From: Muribaculaceae bacterium
GTDB lineage: Bacteria; Bacteroidota; Bacteroidia; Bacteroidales; Muribaculaceae
DNA length: 64,000 bases
NCBI GenBank assembly: GCA_022509165.1
Contig: JAFLTT010000001.1
Coordinates: forward strand, 186,001 to 250,000
Reading direction: 5' to 3'
Part shown: piece after piece, positions 9,923 to 18,263 of the stretch
How the letters are laid out: every line of letters begins with the position of its first letter
How positions within the stretch are numbered: position 1 is the first letter of the stretch
The notes under the pieces: model-generated
What the model was told of the DNA's origin: nothing
The model's input: only the letters and a program-made list of their open reading frames with translations
Databases searched by the model: none
Position numbers and translations under genes: made by a program

Positions 9923-10994
9923 CGCTTTCTATATAAAGATAATCATAATGAACCACCGGTTTTTTACCATGTTTCCCTAAAAATTCTTTAGCAGTAATGC
10001 TGTCAGCAGAAGCTTTGCCTACTCCTATATATTGGTCGGATGGTCCATAAATTCTAACAATATCTCCTTCGGCCCAATCCCCTTCGATTCGAGTAATCCC
10101 TATAGGAAGAAGACTTACGGCACTCTCTGATAAAAGAGCTTCCTTTGCCCTTTGATTTATATAAATTCTGCCTTTAGCAAAGGAACTGCTATGGGCAATC
10201 CATCTTTTCACGGTACTTAATCCTTCTTTTGAGGGAACAAAGTTGGTATGAGGCACTTGGCCGGGATTTTCAATCAAATCTACCAACACATCGGGCCTGT
10301 CGCCTCTTGCTATCTTTACCCCTATTCCTTCAGAGGCCACTTTAGATGCTATTTTATACTTTGTACCCATTCCACCTCTTCCGAAACCGCTTTTAGTGGC
10401 TTGTATATATTCGCTTACATCCTTACCGGGCTTTATCTCAGAGATAAGTTTTGATTCAGGGTCGGCCGGGTTACCGGTAAATATACCATCCACATTAGAA
10501 AGTATAATGAGATAGTCAGCATCTATCATTGTAGCGATTAACCCGGAAAGTTCATCATTGTCAGTAAACATCAGTTCGGTGAGTGAAACAGTATCATTTT
10601 CGTTTATCACTGGAAGGACACCATTTTCCATCATCGTTATCATGCAAGCACGCTGATTAAGATATGCAGTGCGTGATGAGAAATTCTCTTTCTGAGTAAG
10701 AATCTGACCTATAGTGATGCCATAGGCGCCAAACAATTGATTGTAAAGGTTGATAAGGCGAATCTGACCAATAGAAGAAAATAATTGCCGTGCCTCAACA
10801 CTGTCCAATTCCTTTTTAGGTACTATTGCACCGCGTCCGCATGCTACTGCGCCGCTTGAAACCAATACTACTTCATGAGATTTCTTTATGAGTCTGGCAA
10901 TTTGATCCACCAATGAAGACATATTGGTAAAATTTGGCATCCCATCTTTTCTGGTAAGGATGTTGCTGCCAACTTTTATTACTATCCGGCTCAT
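9909..10994 (-). CDS. proB: Glutamate 5-kinase
   Basis: First step of proline synthesis: ATP-dependent phosphorylation of glutamate, usually feedback-inhibited by proline. The N-terminal amino-acid-kinase domain begins IVIKVGSNILTRKDG. It contains LVSSGAVACGRG and the NENDTVS substrate loop, with SNVDGIFTGNP and GRGGMGTKYKIASKV later. A C-terminal PUA domain follows (about 275-361, with GDWAEGDIVRI). The 361 residues match the two-domain form. ATGA overlap with proC upstream and a 14-base overlap with proA downstream imply one coupled operon. Confidence 0.97.
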   Translation of the reverse strand: MSRIVIKVGSNILTRKDGMPNFTNMSSLVDQIARLIKKSHEVVLVSSGAVACGRGAIVPKKELDSVEARQLFSSIGQIRLINLYNQLFGAYGITIGQILTQKENFSSRTAYLNQRACMITMMENGVLPVINENDTVSLTELMFTDNDELSGLIATMIDADYLIILSNVDGIFTGNPADPESKLISEIKPGKDVSEYIQATKSGFGRGGMGTKYKIASKVASEGIGVKIARGDRPDVLVDLIENPGQVPHTNFVPSKEGLSTVKRWIAHSSSFAKGRIYINQRAKEALLSESAVSLLPIGITRIEGDWAEGDIVRIYGPSDQYIGVGKASADSITAKEFLGKHGKKPVVHYDYLYIESDDRL

Positions 10995-11806
10995 TTCACA
11001 CTTGCCTTTAAACCTTCAATCACTGAAGTGGTGAAACCATATTTCTCCATAGTGTTCAGACCTTTAATGGTCAATCCTCCAGGAGTTGTGACTTTGTCAA
11101 TCTCAGATTCGGGATGAGAATCAGGGAAATTCAAAAGGGCAGTGGCCCCTTCAATAGTTTGAACAATTATTTCTTTTGCTTCTGAAGCACGGAATCCAAG
11201 TTCAACTCCACCTTCAGTGGCTGCCCTAACATATCTCATGGCATAGGCGATACCACACGAGGCCAAGGCTGTCGCAGCCGGAAGAAGCCTTTCCTCTATT
11301 ATTTTTACTTTACCCAAGTTTTCAAAAATGGTTTCGGCCAATATAGGCTTCCCGTTAAGAGGTGTAATGAAAGTCATGGAAGCACCCGCAGACATAGCTG
11401 TGTTGGGCATTGAGATAGAGATATTATTGGGAATATGATCTTCAAACATTAATAAGATATCTTTTCCCGGGATTCCGGCTACTATTAATGAAATTTCTGT
11501 TTTCTCTTCATCAATTTGCAGTAGGATTTCCTTAATCACTTCATTTACTTTCCAAGGTTTTACTGCAATAATAATTATCTCAGCTCCACTGCAAGCTTCA
11601 ATATTTGATTTTGTAATATTTACTCCTTTGCTTTTAAGATCATCTAATTTTTCAGTGTGAGGATTCGCAACAGTTAACATCGAAGGGTTGATTTTTCCAT
11701 ATTCAAGTAAACCGCGTGCCAACGCACCACCCATTGCTCCACCACCTATTATGGCTATCTTCTTGCCATCAAGACTTTTACCATCAATCTTTTTTACCTG
11801 GTTCAT
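10991..11806 (-). CDS. proC: Pyrroline-5-carboxylate reductase
   Basis: Last step of proline synthesis: reduces pyrroline-5-carboxylate with NAD(P)H. A Rossmann motif IAIIGGGAMGGALA occurs after a 14-residue leader. The conserved PNTAMSAGASM segment and the C-terminal TTPGGLTIKGL motif, both typical of ProC, are present. It is the first gene of the operon, so all three proline enzymes are co-expressed. A -7 box TAATTTTG on the minus strand at 11830-11823 would give a very short leader of about 10 nt. The 271 residues are normal length. Confidence 0.96.
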   Translation of the reverse strand: MNQVKKIDGKSLDGKKIAIIGGGAMGGALARGLLEYGKINPSMLTVANPHTEKLDDLKSKGVNITKSNIEACSGAEIIIIAVKPWKVNEVIKEILLQIDEEKTEISLIVAGIPGKDILLMFEDHIPNNISISMPNTAMSAGASMTFITPLNGKPILAETIFENLGKVKIIEERLLPAATALASCGIAYAMRYVRAATEGGVELGFRASEAKEIIVQTIEGATALLNFPDSHPESEIDKVTTPGGLTIKGLNTMEKYGFTTSVIEGLKASVK

Positions 11807-11822
11807 AAAACTTCTCTTTATG

Positions 11823-11830
11823 CAAAATTA
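11823..11830 (-). promoter_or_regulatory. -7 box of the proCBA operon
   Basis: Minus strand reads TAATTTTG, a full TAnnTTTG match, 17 bases before the proC ATG. No TTTG -33 element at the expected spacing. Confidence 0.45.
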
Positions 11831-11930
11831 TATAAAAACGACAATAATAATGAACACGACCTTCCTTTTTACTTTCATTCAATGGAAAGTCAGTAATCTT
11901 CTTGATTTAAAAGGACATTAAAGATTGAGA

Positions 11931-11962
11931 TTTTATTAAGAGGATATTATAATGTAAATTTG
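11931..11962 (+). promoter_or_regulatory. Probable promoter of the threonine deaminase gene
   Basis: TTTT at 11931-11934 (three of four matches to the -33 element), a 20-nt spacer and TAAATTTG at 11955-11962 (full -7 match). It predicts a leader of about 105 nt before the ilvA ATG. I see no clear leader peptide or attenuator in it. Confidence 0.5.
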
Positions 11963-12075
11963 CAGTCAGAATACAGGTAAGAAGAATTAAAGATTAGCAA
12001 CATCCTATTGGCGTAGAAAGAATATGCGACAATATGATGAAATGATATTACTTTAATTAGTTAAGGTCAATAAAG

Positions 12076-13281
12076 ATGTCGGTAGAAATTTCTGAAATAT
12101 TTAAGGCAAGAGAAGTTCTCAAGAATGTAGCGGTTAGAACACCGATTATGGGTCCTACTCAGCTTTCAGATTACTGTGAAGTTTATCTAAAAGCGGAGAA
12201 CCTCCAGAATACAGGGTCGTTCAAACTGCGTGGAGCCTATTATAAAATATCTCAACTCAGTGAGGAAGAGAAATCAAAGGGAGTTATAGCATGTTCAGCC
12301 GGTAATCATGCCCAGGGAGTGGCTCTGGCTGCAACAGGTAACGGCATTAAATCGCTTATTTGTCTGCCTTCTACTGCTCCATTATCTAAAATAGAGGCTA
12401 CTAAAAAATTAGGAGCAGATATCTGTCTTGCAGGAAGCGTTTATGATGATGCTTATCAGAAGGCAGTGGAATTGAAAGATAAATTAGGATATACTTTTGT
12501 GCATCCATTCGATGATCCCTTGCTGATAGCTGGTCAAGGTACCATCGGACTTGAAATAATAGAACAGCTGCCGGAGGCAAATGCTGTAGTTGTACCTGTA
12601 GGGGGAGGGGGTCTAATTTCCGGTATTGCCATTGCTATCAAAACCCTCAGACCGGATATTAAAGTCTATGGGGTACAGGCGGAAGGTGCTCCCTCAATGA
12701 AAATTTCTATTGATTCGGGAAAAAGAAAAACACTTGACCAGGTTTCCACTATAGCCGATGGTATTAAAGTAAAACAACCGGGGGAACACACTTTTGAGAT
12801 TTGCCAAAAATATGTAGATGAAATTGTAACAGTTAATGATGATGAGATTGCTGCTGCGATCCTGATGCTGATGGAGAAGCAAAAGGTAGTGACTGAAGGT
12901 GCAGGAGCTTCATCTCTTGCTGCTGTTATTTTTCACAAACTTCCTGTAGAAGGAGAAAAGGTAGTATGCATTGTCTCCGGTGGTAATATAGACGTAAATA
13001 TACTCAATCGGGTTATAACTCATGGTTTGGTAAAAAGCGGAAGGATGGTGGCCCTCACTATAGATATGCCGGATAGGCCAGGTGCACTTGCTGATGTTTC
13101 AAAAGCAATAGCTGATTTAGGTGGGAATGTAATTTCTGTAATTCACGAAAGAGTTTCCCGTTCTGCCCATATCAACAGTTGCTTGCTTCATATTGAAATG
13201 GAAACCAGAAATAACGAACATATTTCTGAAATTAAGGAAAAACTCAAAGAGATTGGATATAAGATTGTAAGATCTTCCTAA
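12076..13281 (+). CDS. ilvA: Threonine ammonia-lyase with C-terminal ACT domain
   Basis: PLP enzyme that deaminates L-threonine (and serine) to 2-oxobutyrate, the entry into isoleucine synthesis. The PLP lysine is Lys50 in NTGSFKLRGA and the phosphate-binding glycine loop is PVGGGGLISG near 176. A single ACT domain follows from about residue 325 (MPDRPGALADVSKAIADLGGNVISV). This 401-residue, one-ACT layout is common in anaerobes and differs from the E. coli biosynthetic enzyme (about 514 residues). Whether it is inhibited by isoleucine or serves catabolism cannot be decided from sequence. It is monocistronic, with its own promoter. Confidence 0.93.
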   Translation: MSVEISEIFKAREVLKNVAVRTPIMGPTQLSDYCEVYLKAENLQNTGSFKLRGAYYKISQLSEEEKSKGVIACSAGNHAQGVALAATGNGIKSLICLPSTAPLSKIEATKKLGADICLAGSVYDDAYQKAVELKDKLGYTFVHPFDDPLLIAGQGTIGLEIIEQLPEANAVVVPVGGGGLISGIAIAIKTLRPDIKVYGVQAEGAPSMKISIDSGKRKTLDQVSTIADGIKVKQPGEHTFEICQKYVDEIVTVNDDEIAAAILMLMEKQKVVTEGAGASSLAAVIFHKLPVEGEKVVCIVSGGNIDVNILNRVITHGLVKSGRMVALTIDMPDRPGALADVSKAIADLGGNVISVIHERVSRSAHINSCLLHIEMETRNNEHISEIKEKLKEIGYKIVRSS

Positions 13282-13398
13282 TAATCTTAGAGCCCGATGC
13301 CCGATTTTAAAATAAATTGGGAATTTGTATAATTGTAAATGGAAGAATATCAGAGTGATATATCCCGGTAAGGCAATTTATAATTATTTATAAAGATT

Positions 13399-14340
13399 AT
13401 GAATGCCAAACTGAAAGGGAATATATTGATGACAGTAGCAAAGACATTCTCGGGTCTTAACCAGAATGCCTTGCGCTACCTTCTTCCCACCTGGATGAGT
13501 GCACAGACGGGAGTAGTATTCCGTCTCGGCTTCGGCACATTATTTTTCATTATATATGAATTATTCGTTTGGAAAAAATTCCAATTGCCTAAATGGAAGG
13601 ATATTTTTATTCTTGTAGGCTCAGGATTGATTTTTGTATTCGGATATATGTGGGCCCTTCTGGAGGGTCTCAGTTTCACCACACCCATATCATCTTCAAT
13701 TTTCATAAGCCTACAACCGGTTTTCGTTTTTATTATCTGTCTGATAATTAAAACTGAAAAGGCCAATGTGAAAAAAGTATCAGGAATGTTAATTGGTTTT
13801 GGAGGTGCCTTACTTTGTGTACTTACTCAACATTCCAGCGTGATAGCCACTGATCCGATGAAAGGAAACCTGTTCTGTCTGCTTGGTGCTTTTTTATATT
13901 CTTGTTATCTGGTGATAGAGAAAAAATATATTCCAACGCTGGGTAGTCCTTTGGTTTCGGCTCTGACTTTCGGGGGAGGAGCAATTGGTTCTCTGATTCT
14001 GATTTGTTTTTCCGGGTGGAACGCTCCTGTATTACATCAATCAATTTTCAGCACACCTATGCTGGTATTACTTTTTGTTTTGATTTTTCCCACCTCTATA
14101 AGTTACCTTCTGCAAGATTTTTCATTGAAACTACTTTCAGCCACAGTAGTTGCCTTATACAGCGATCTTATATTAATTGTTTCAGCCATTGCCAGCTATA
14201 TCATCGGTCAGGATAAGTTTTCATGGTGGCAGATATTGGCTATTGCATTAATGTTACTTTCAGTTTATTTAGTGGAAAGTTCGGAAAAAACTAGTAGGGA
14301 CGAATTGGCAAATAAAACCTTGAAAACAGTGAATAAATAA
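13399..14340 (+). CDS. EamA/DMT-family transporter
   Basis: Integral membrane protein of 313 residues with about ten predicted helices arranged as two EamA repeats. The first repeat contains WALLEGLSFTTPISSSIFISLQPVFVFI and the second SYLLQDFSLKLLSATVVALYSDLILIV. This is the drug/metabolite transporter superfamily, whose members export amino acids, nucleosides or other metabolites. Nothing in the sequence reveals the substrate. It stands alone; the next gene is convergent and a two-way terminator separates them. Confidence 0.88.
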   Translation: MNAKLKGNILMTVAKTFSGLNQNALRYLLPTWMSAQTGVVFRLGFGTLFFIIYELFVWKKFQLPKWKDIFILVGSGLIFVFGYMWALLEGLSFTTPISSSIFISLQPVFVFIICLIIKTEKANVKKVSGMLIGFGGALLCVLTQHSSVIATDPMKGNLFCLLGAFLYSCYLVIEKKYIPTLGSPLVSALTFGGGAIGSLILICFSGWNAPVLHQSIFSTPMLVLLFVLIFPTSISYLLQDFSLKLLSATVVALYSDLILIVSAIASYIIGQDKFSWWQILAIALMLLSVYLVESSEKTSRDELANKTLKTVNK

Positions 14341-14341
14341 A

Positions 14342-14369
14342 GGGGATACCGATTATTTTCGATATCCCC
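14342..14369. terminator. Two-way terminator between EamA gene and hcp
   Basis: GGGGATA at 14342-14348 pairs with TATCCCC at 14363-14369, with an inner CGA/TCG stem. On the minus strand it is followed by TTTATTTATT, a good tail for ending hcp transcripts. Confidence 0.6.
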
Positions 14370-14405
14370 AACCTTAAACATTATCGATAATTGCTCTCTT
14401 GGCTT

Positions 14406-16049
14406 TTATCCAATCATTGTTTTAATATCTTCTTCAACAGAGGATATAGTTCCAATATGGAATTTCTCTTTCAGAACCTTTAGTATTTCCGGAGTAAAGA
14501 AAGCGGGTAGAGTTGGTCCGGTGTGAATATTCTGAACTCCAAGTGCAAGAAGAGCCAATAAAACTATCACTGCTTTTTGTTCATACCATGCGATATTGTA
14601 TGCAACCGGCAAATCGTTGATGCTCTTCAATCCAAGGGCATCTTTTAGTGCCATTGCAATTCTTACAATAGAGTAGGAGTCGTTGCATTGTCCGCAATCG
14701 ATTACTCTTGGTACTCCTTCTATATCTCCTAATTTCAATTTATTGTAACGATATTTCGCACAACCGGCTGTCAGAATCACACAATCTTCCGGCAAAGCCT
14801 GTGCAAACTTTGTATAGTAGTCACGAATCGGGAAGCGGCCGTCGCATCCTGCCATTACCACAAACTTACGGATTTTACCTCTCTTGATAAGATCAAGTAT
14901 CTTAGGTGCAAGTTCCACTACCTGATGGTGAGCAAAACCTCCCGGTATAGTTCCTTCTTCAATGGCAGTAGGTGGAGGGCATTTTTTTGCTCTTTCTATA
15001 ATCTCGGAGAAATCTTTCGGTTTACCATCCTTGCCTTCCGGAATATAATGTGTGCCCGGCAATCCTACTACTCCTGTAGTATATACCCTGTCAAGATAAT
15101 CGCAATCCTTTCTCGGGGGTACTATACAATTGGAGGTGAAAAGGAACATTCCGTTGAATGTCTTGAATTCATCCACCTGCTTCCACCAGGCATTACCGTA
15201 ATTGCCTTTGAGGTGTGGATATTTCTTGAATACAGGATAAGAACATCCCGGAAGCATTTCAGAGTGTGTGTAAATATCTACACCTGTGTCTTTGGTTTGT
15301 TCCAAAAGCATATATAGGTCGTGCAGATCATGGCCACTAATTAGAATGCCGGGTTTGTCTCCAACGCCAATATTTACTTCTGTAGCCTCCGGATTTCCAT
15401 AAGTGCCGGTATTTGCACGGTCTAATAAATCCATCACCTTTACACCACCGTCGCCGACCATCAAAACTAAAGATAGTGCCTCTTCTACTGAAAGATCGGG
15501 ACGTGAGACTTGTGCCATTGCGTTTTCGATAATAGCATACACATCCTCGTCTTCATATCCTAAATTTGCTGCATGGCGGGCATATGCCGACATTCCCTTA
15601 CACCCATAGATAGCAAGTTGTTTCAATCCTCTTAAATCAGCATTTTCTTCGGCAAGCACAGTTGTGATAGGATAATCTTTCTCATAATCATCCGGATGGG
15701 CGTAGAAATTCACTTCAGGAAGATCTGGAAGTTCGATACCTTGTTTCTTTGCTTTACCTTGAAGTAAATTTTTGATTTCGAAACCTCTTCTGATGTAATC
15801 ATCTAAAGAAGGGTTATCAAAATTGGCATTTGTAATAGTTGCAAAGAGCGCATCAATAACAAAATGGCTGGCTTCTCTGGAAGGTTCGCCCTTCTCACGA
15901 AGCACTTGATTAATTATAGATACTCCTTTTACTGCATATATCAAAAGGTCCATTCTTGCAGAAGTTTCTGCTTTTTTACCGCATACTCCTACTAAAGTAC
16001 AACCGGTACCTTTTGCTGTCTCTTGACATTGGTAACAAAACATTTCCAT
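14406..16049 (-). CDS. hcp: Hydroxylamine reductase / hybrid cluster protein, class I
   Basis: Iron-sulfur enzyme with a [4Fe-4S] cluster and a hybrid Fe-S-O cluster, linked to nitric oxide and hydroxylamine detoxification. The N-terminal cysteines are Cys5, 8, 17 and 23 (CX2CX8CX5C). This is the Desulfovibrio-type class I pattern, not the CX2CX11CX6C of E. coli. Hybrid-cluster ligands are visible in GHDLHDLY, FTSNCIVPP, VILTAGCAKYRYN and VIDCGQCNDSYS. The 547 residues are full length. No adjacent NADH oxidoreductase (Hcr) is present, as expected for the class I form. A role against nitrosative stress in the gut is inferred. Confidence 0.95.
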   Translation of the reverse strand: MEMFCYQCQETAKGTGCTLVGVCGKKAETSARMDLLIYAVKGVSIINQVLREKGEPSREASHFVIDALFATITNANFDNPSLDDYIRRGFEIKNLLQGKAKKQGIELPDLPEVNFYAHPDDYEKDYPITTVLAEENADLRGLKQLAIYGCKGMSAYARHAANLGYEDEDVYAIIENAMAQVSRPDLSVEEALSLVLMVGDGGVKVMDLLDRANTGTYGNPEATEVNIGVGDKPGILISGHDLHDLYMLLEQTKDTGVDIYTHSEMLPGCSYPVFKKYPHLKGNYGNAWWKQVDEFKTFNGMFLFTSNCIVPPRKDCDYLDRVYTTGVVGLPGTHYIPEGKDGKPKDFSEIIERAKKCPPPTAIEEGTIPGGFAHHQVVELAPKILDLIKRGKIRKFVVMAGCDGRFPIRDYYTKFAQALPEDCVILTAGCAKYRYNKLKLGDIEGVPRVIDCGQCNDSYSIVRIAMALKDALGLKSINDLPVAYNIAWYEQKAVIVLLALLALGVQNIHTGPTLPAFFTPEILKVLKEKFHIGTISSVEEDIKTMIG

Positions 16050-16120
16050 AGTGTAATTTTAAGATATATACACTAAACACTTTCATTTTGCTATTTGTTC
16101 ATAATAAAAAACACATTTTT

Positions 16121-16471
16121 ATGCAGAAAATCCAGATAAAAAGAGCTTATGAGCCCCAAAATGCTGACGATGGGTTCAGAATCTATATTGACAGGTTATG
16201 GCCCCGTGGCCTATCCCATGAAAATTTTCATTATGATTTGTGGGATAAGGATATAGCACCTTCCACTGAATTGAGGGAATGGTTTCATCAGGATCCGGCT
16301 GACAGATGGACGGAATTTGAAAAGAAATATAAATCAGAACTTCTTGCCAACCCGGCATTTGCCAAATTAAAAGAGTATATAAGTACCAAGCCGAAAGTGA
16401 CCTTACTTTATTCCTCACACGATACCGATCATAATAATGCTGTAGTAGTACTTGACGCTTTGAAAAAATAA
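16121..16471 (+). CDS. DUF488 family protein
   Basis: Small cytosolic protein of 116 residues from the family with the motifs IKRAYEP, GFRIYIDRLWPRGLS and LREWFHQDP, followed by LLYSSHDTDHNNA near the C-terminus. These match the uncharacterised DUF488 (YeaO-like) proteins. The function is unknown. I chose the ATG at 16121 because homologs begin right at this point; an in-frame ATG at 16088 would add an unconserved 11-residue tail. It is divergent from hcp and shares the intergenic region with it, so co-regulation is possible but not shown. Confidence 0.85.
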   Translation: MQKIQIKRAYEPQNADDGFRIYIDRLWPRGLSHENFHYDLWDKDIAPSTELREWFHQDPADRWTEFEKKYKSELLANPAFAKLKEYISTKPKVTLLYSSHDTDHNNAVVVLDALKK

Positions 16472-16566
16472 GCCTCTTGACCGGGATGATTAAAAAAATT
16501 TAAAAAATTATCCTTAAGCGAGATGTAAATGTTAGTTATATATCAAGTTAATAATATTTTATCGAT

Positions 16567-17742
16567 ATGTTAGGAAATTTTATTTATTACAATCCGACAA
16601 AATTGTACTTTGGGACCGAGGTACAGAAGAATTTGGTAGAAGCTTTGGGAAATTTCGGCAAGAAAGTTCTTTTAATTTATGGAGGTGGTTCTATTAAAAC
16701 CAACGGTATATATGATACAGTAACTTCTGCTTTGAAAGAAACCGGCAAGGAAGTGACTGAATTGCCCGGAGTTATGCCTAATCCTACCTTAGAGAAACTT
16801 TTAGAGGGTATAAAAGTAGCAAGAGATTGTGACGCAGACTTAATCCTTGCAGTGGGTGGAGGATCCACTATCGATTATGCAAAGGGAGTAGCCGCATCAG
16901 CTTGGTTTGAAGGCAATGCTTGGGAAAACTTTTGGCTGAAGCAAAAGGAACCCGCACCCGACCAGAAAGTTATACCTGTAGGTTCTGTCCTTACTCTTGC
17001 AGGCACAGGTTCGGAAATGAATGGTGGCTCAGTGATAACTGATGAGGCTAATAAATTTAAGGTGGGAAAAGTATTCGGTGACAGATTGATACCAAAGTTT
17101 TCTATTCTGAATCCGGAATATACCTTCAGTCTTCCCAAGAACCAGATGGTGGCAGGTATCTTTGATATTATGAGCCATATAATGGAACAGTATTTTTCAG
17201 GTGATGATGATTCCACCTCCGATTATCTTGCCGAGGGTTTGATGAGATCGCTCATTGCTTCAAGTAAAGTGGCTGTGAATGATCCCACCAATTATGAAGC
17301 AAGAAGCAATATAATGTGGATTGCCACATGGGCTTTGAATACTCTTATTGGTAAGGGAAAGACGCAAGACTGGGAAGTGCATATGATAGCCCATGCAATA
17401 GGCGCTTATACACATGCAACTCACGGTCATGCTTTGGCAGCAATTTCACCGGCCTATTATAAATTTATTATGTCGTTCGGTCTTCATCGATTTGTGAGAT
17501 TTGCCAAAGTGGTATGGGAAATACCCTCCGAAGGTAAAACCGATGAGGAAGTTGCTACTGCCGGTATAAATGCATTGGCAGATTGGATCAAGGAGATAGG
17601 TGCAGCATCTGATGTGGAAACCTTAGGAGTAACAGAAGATATGCTGGATGGCATCGCAAGTGCTACTATTCTTGGGGGAGGATATAAGAAGTTAACCCGA
17701 GAAGATGTAATCCGAATTCTCAAAGATAGTTTTAAGAAATAA
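16567..17742 (+). CDS. Iron-containing alcohol dehydrogenase (butanol-dehydrogenase/YqhD-like)
   Basis: Group III metal-dependent NAD(P)H alcohol dehydrogenase of 391 residues. The nucleotide-binding motif is LAVGGGSTIDYAKG near residue 100. Metal ligands are the Asp and His in GIFDIMSHIMEQYF and the two His in MIAHAIGAYTHATHGHALA. The N-terminal NFIYYNPTKLYFG is typical of the BDH/YqhD subgroup, which reduces aldehydes such as butyraldehyde or toxic short-chain aldehydes with NADPH. It could serve fermentation or aldehyde detoxification. A thioredoxin gene follows after 46 bases in the same direction. Confidence 0.9.
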   Translation: MLGNFIYYNPTKLYFGTEVQKNLVEALGNFGKKVLLIYGGGSIKTNGIYDTVTSALKETGKEVTELPGVMPNPTLEKLLEGIKVARDCDADLILAVGGGSTIDYAKGVAASAWFEGNAWENFWLKQKEPAPDQKVIPVGSVLTLAGTGSEMNGGSVITDEANKFKVGKVFGDRLIPKFSILNPEYTFSLPKNQMVAGIFDIMSHIMEQYFSGDDDSTSDYLAEGLMRSLIASSKVAVNDPTNYEARSNIMWIATWALNTLIGKGKTQDWEVHMIAHAIGAYTHATHGHALAAISPAYYKFIMSFGLHRFVRFAKVVWEIPSEGKTDEEVATAGINALADWIKEIGAASDVETLGVTEDMLDGIASATILGGGYKKLTREDVIRILKDSFKK

Positions 17743-17788
17743 TCAATAATCCGGTTTAAACGGATAAAACAATTAAAAAATAAAAATT

Positions 17789-18082
17789 ATGAATTACGAA
17801 GAAGCAATCAACAGCAGTAAACTCGTTTTGATAGAGTTTTTTGCAACATGGTGTCCTCATTGCCAAAGAATGATGCCGGTGGTAGAGGCAGTAAAGGAAA
17901 AATTAGGCAATAAAGCCAAAGTTATTCAAATTGACATCGATAAATATCCTACACTTACCGAAGAACAGGGAGTGGAAGGAACTCCTACTTTCATTCTTTA
18001 TAAGGATGGAAAAGAAGTTTGGCGTCAGGCAGGTGAAATGCCGGGTGAAGAACTTTATGAAACAGTAGTTGGATTTGAATAA
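17789..18082 (+). CDS. Thioredoxin with CPHC active site
   Basis: Single thioredoxin domain of 97 residues without a signal peptide, so cytosolic. The active site is W21-C22-P23-H24-C25, the dipeptide of DsbA, rather than the usual CGPC. The cis-proline is in GTPTFILYKDG. A PH dipeptide usually makes the disulfide more oxidising. A paralog with the same CPHC motif lies at 45749, beside a VKOR gene. This copy follows the alcohol dehydrogenase by 46 bases and may share its transcript; a strong terminator follows. The substrate is unknown. Confidence 0.9.
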   Translation: MNYEEAINSSKLVLIEFFATWCPHCQRMMPVVEAVKEKLGNKAKVIQIDIDKYPTLTEEQGVEGTPTFILYKDGKEVWRQAGEMPGEELYETVVGFE

Positions 18083-18141
18083 CCGATAGTTTTATAAATA
18101 TTTTCCTTACTCTTGTAGAGTATAAATTTTAATTATCTTGC

Positions 18142-18171
18142 TGAGGGTGCATCTACGCACCCTCATTTTTT
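18142..18171 (+). terminator. Rho-independent terminator after thioredoxin
   Basis: TGAGGGTGC at 18142-18150 pairs with GCACCCTCA at 18157-18165 (9 bp, 6-nt loop), followed by a run of six T. Confidence 0.85.
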
Positions 18172-18221
18172 AGTTCGTTACCCAATTTTTGTTATTCCTA
18201 TGTTTTTTAATGAAAATAGAA

Positions 18222-18229
18222 TAATTTTG
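18222..18229 (+). promoter_or_regulatory. -7 box of the Ca2+-ATPase gene
   Basis: TAATTTTG, a full TAnnTTTG match, 34 bases before the ATG. No -33 element at the expected 20-nt spacing. Confidence 0.4.
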
Positions 18230-18263
18230 CACCCGGAAAAAGAATTTTGGAAATCTTTTTATA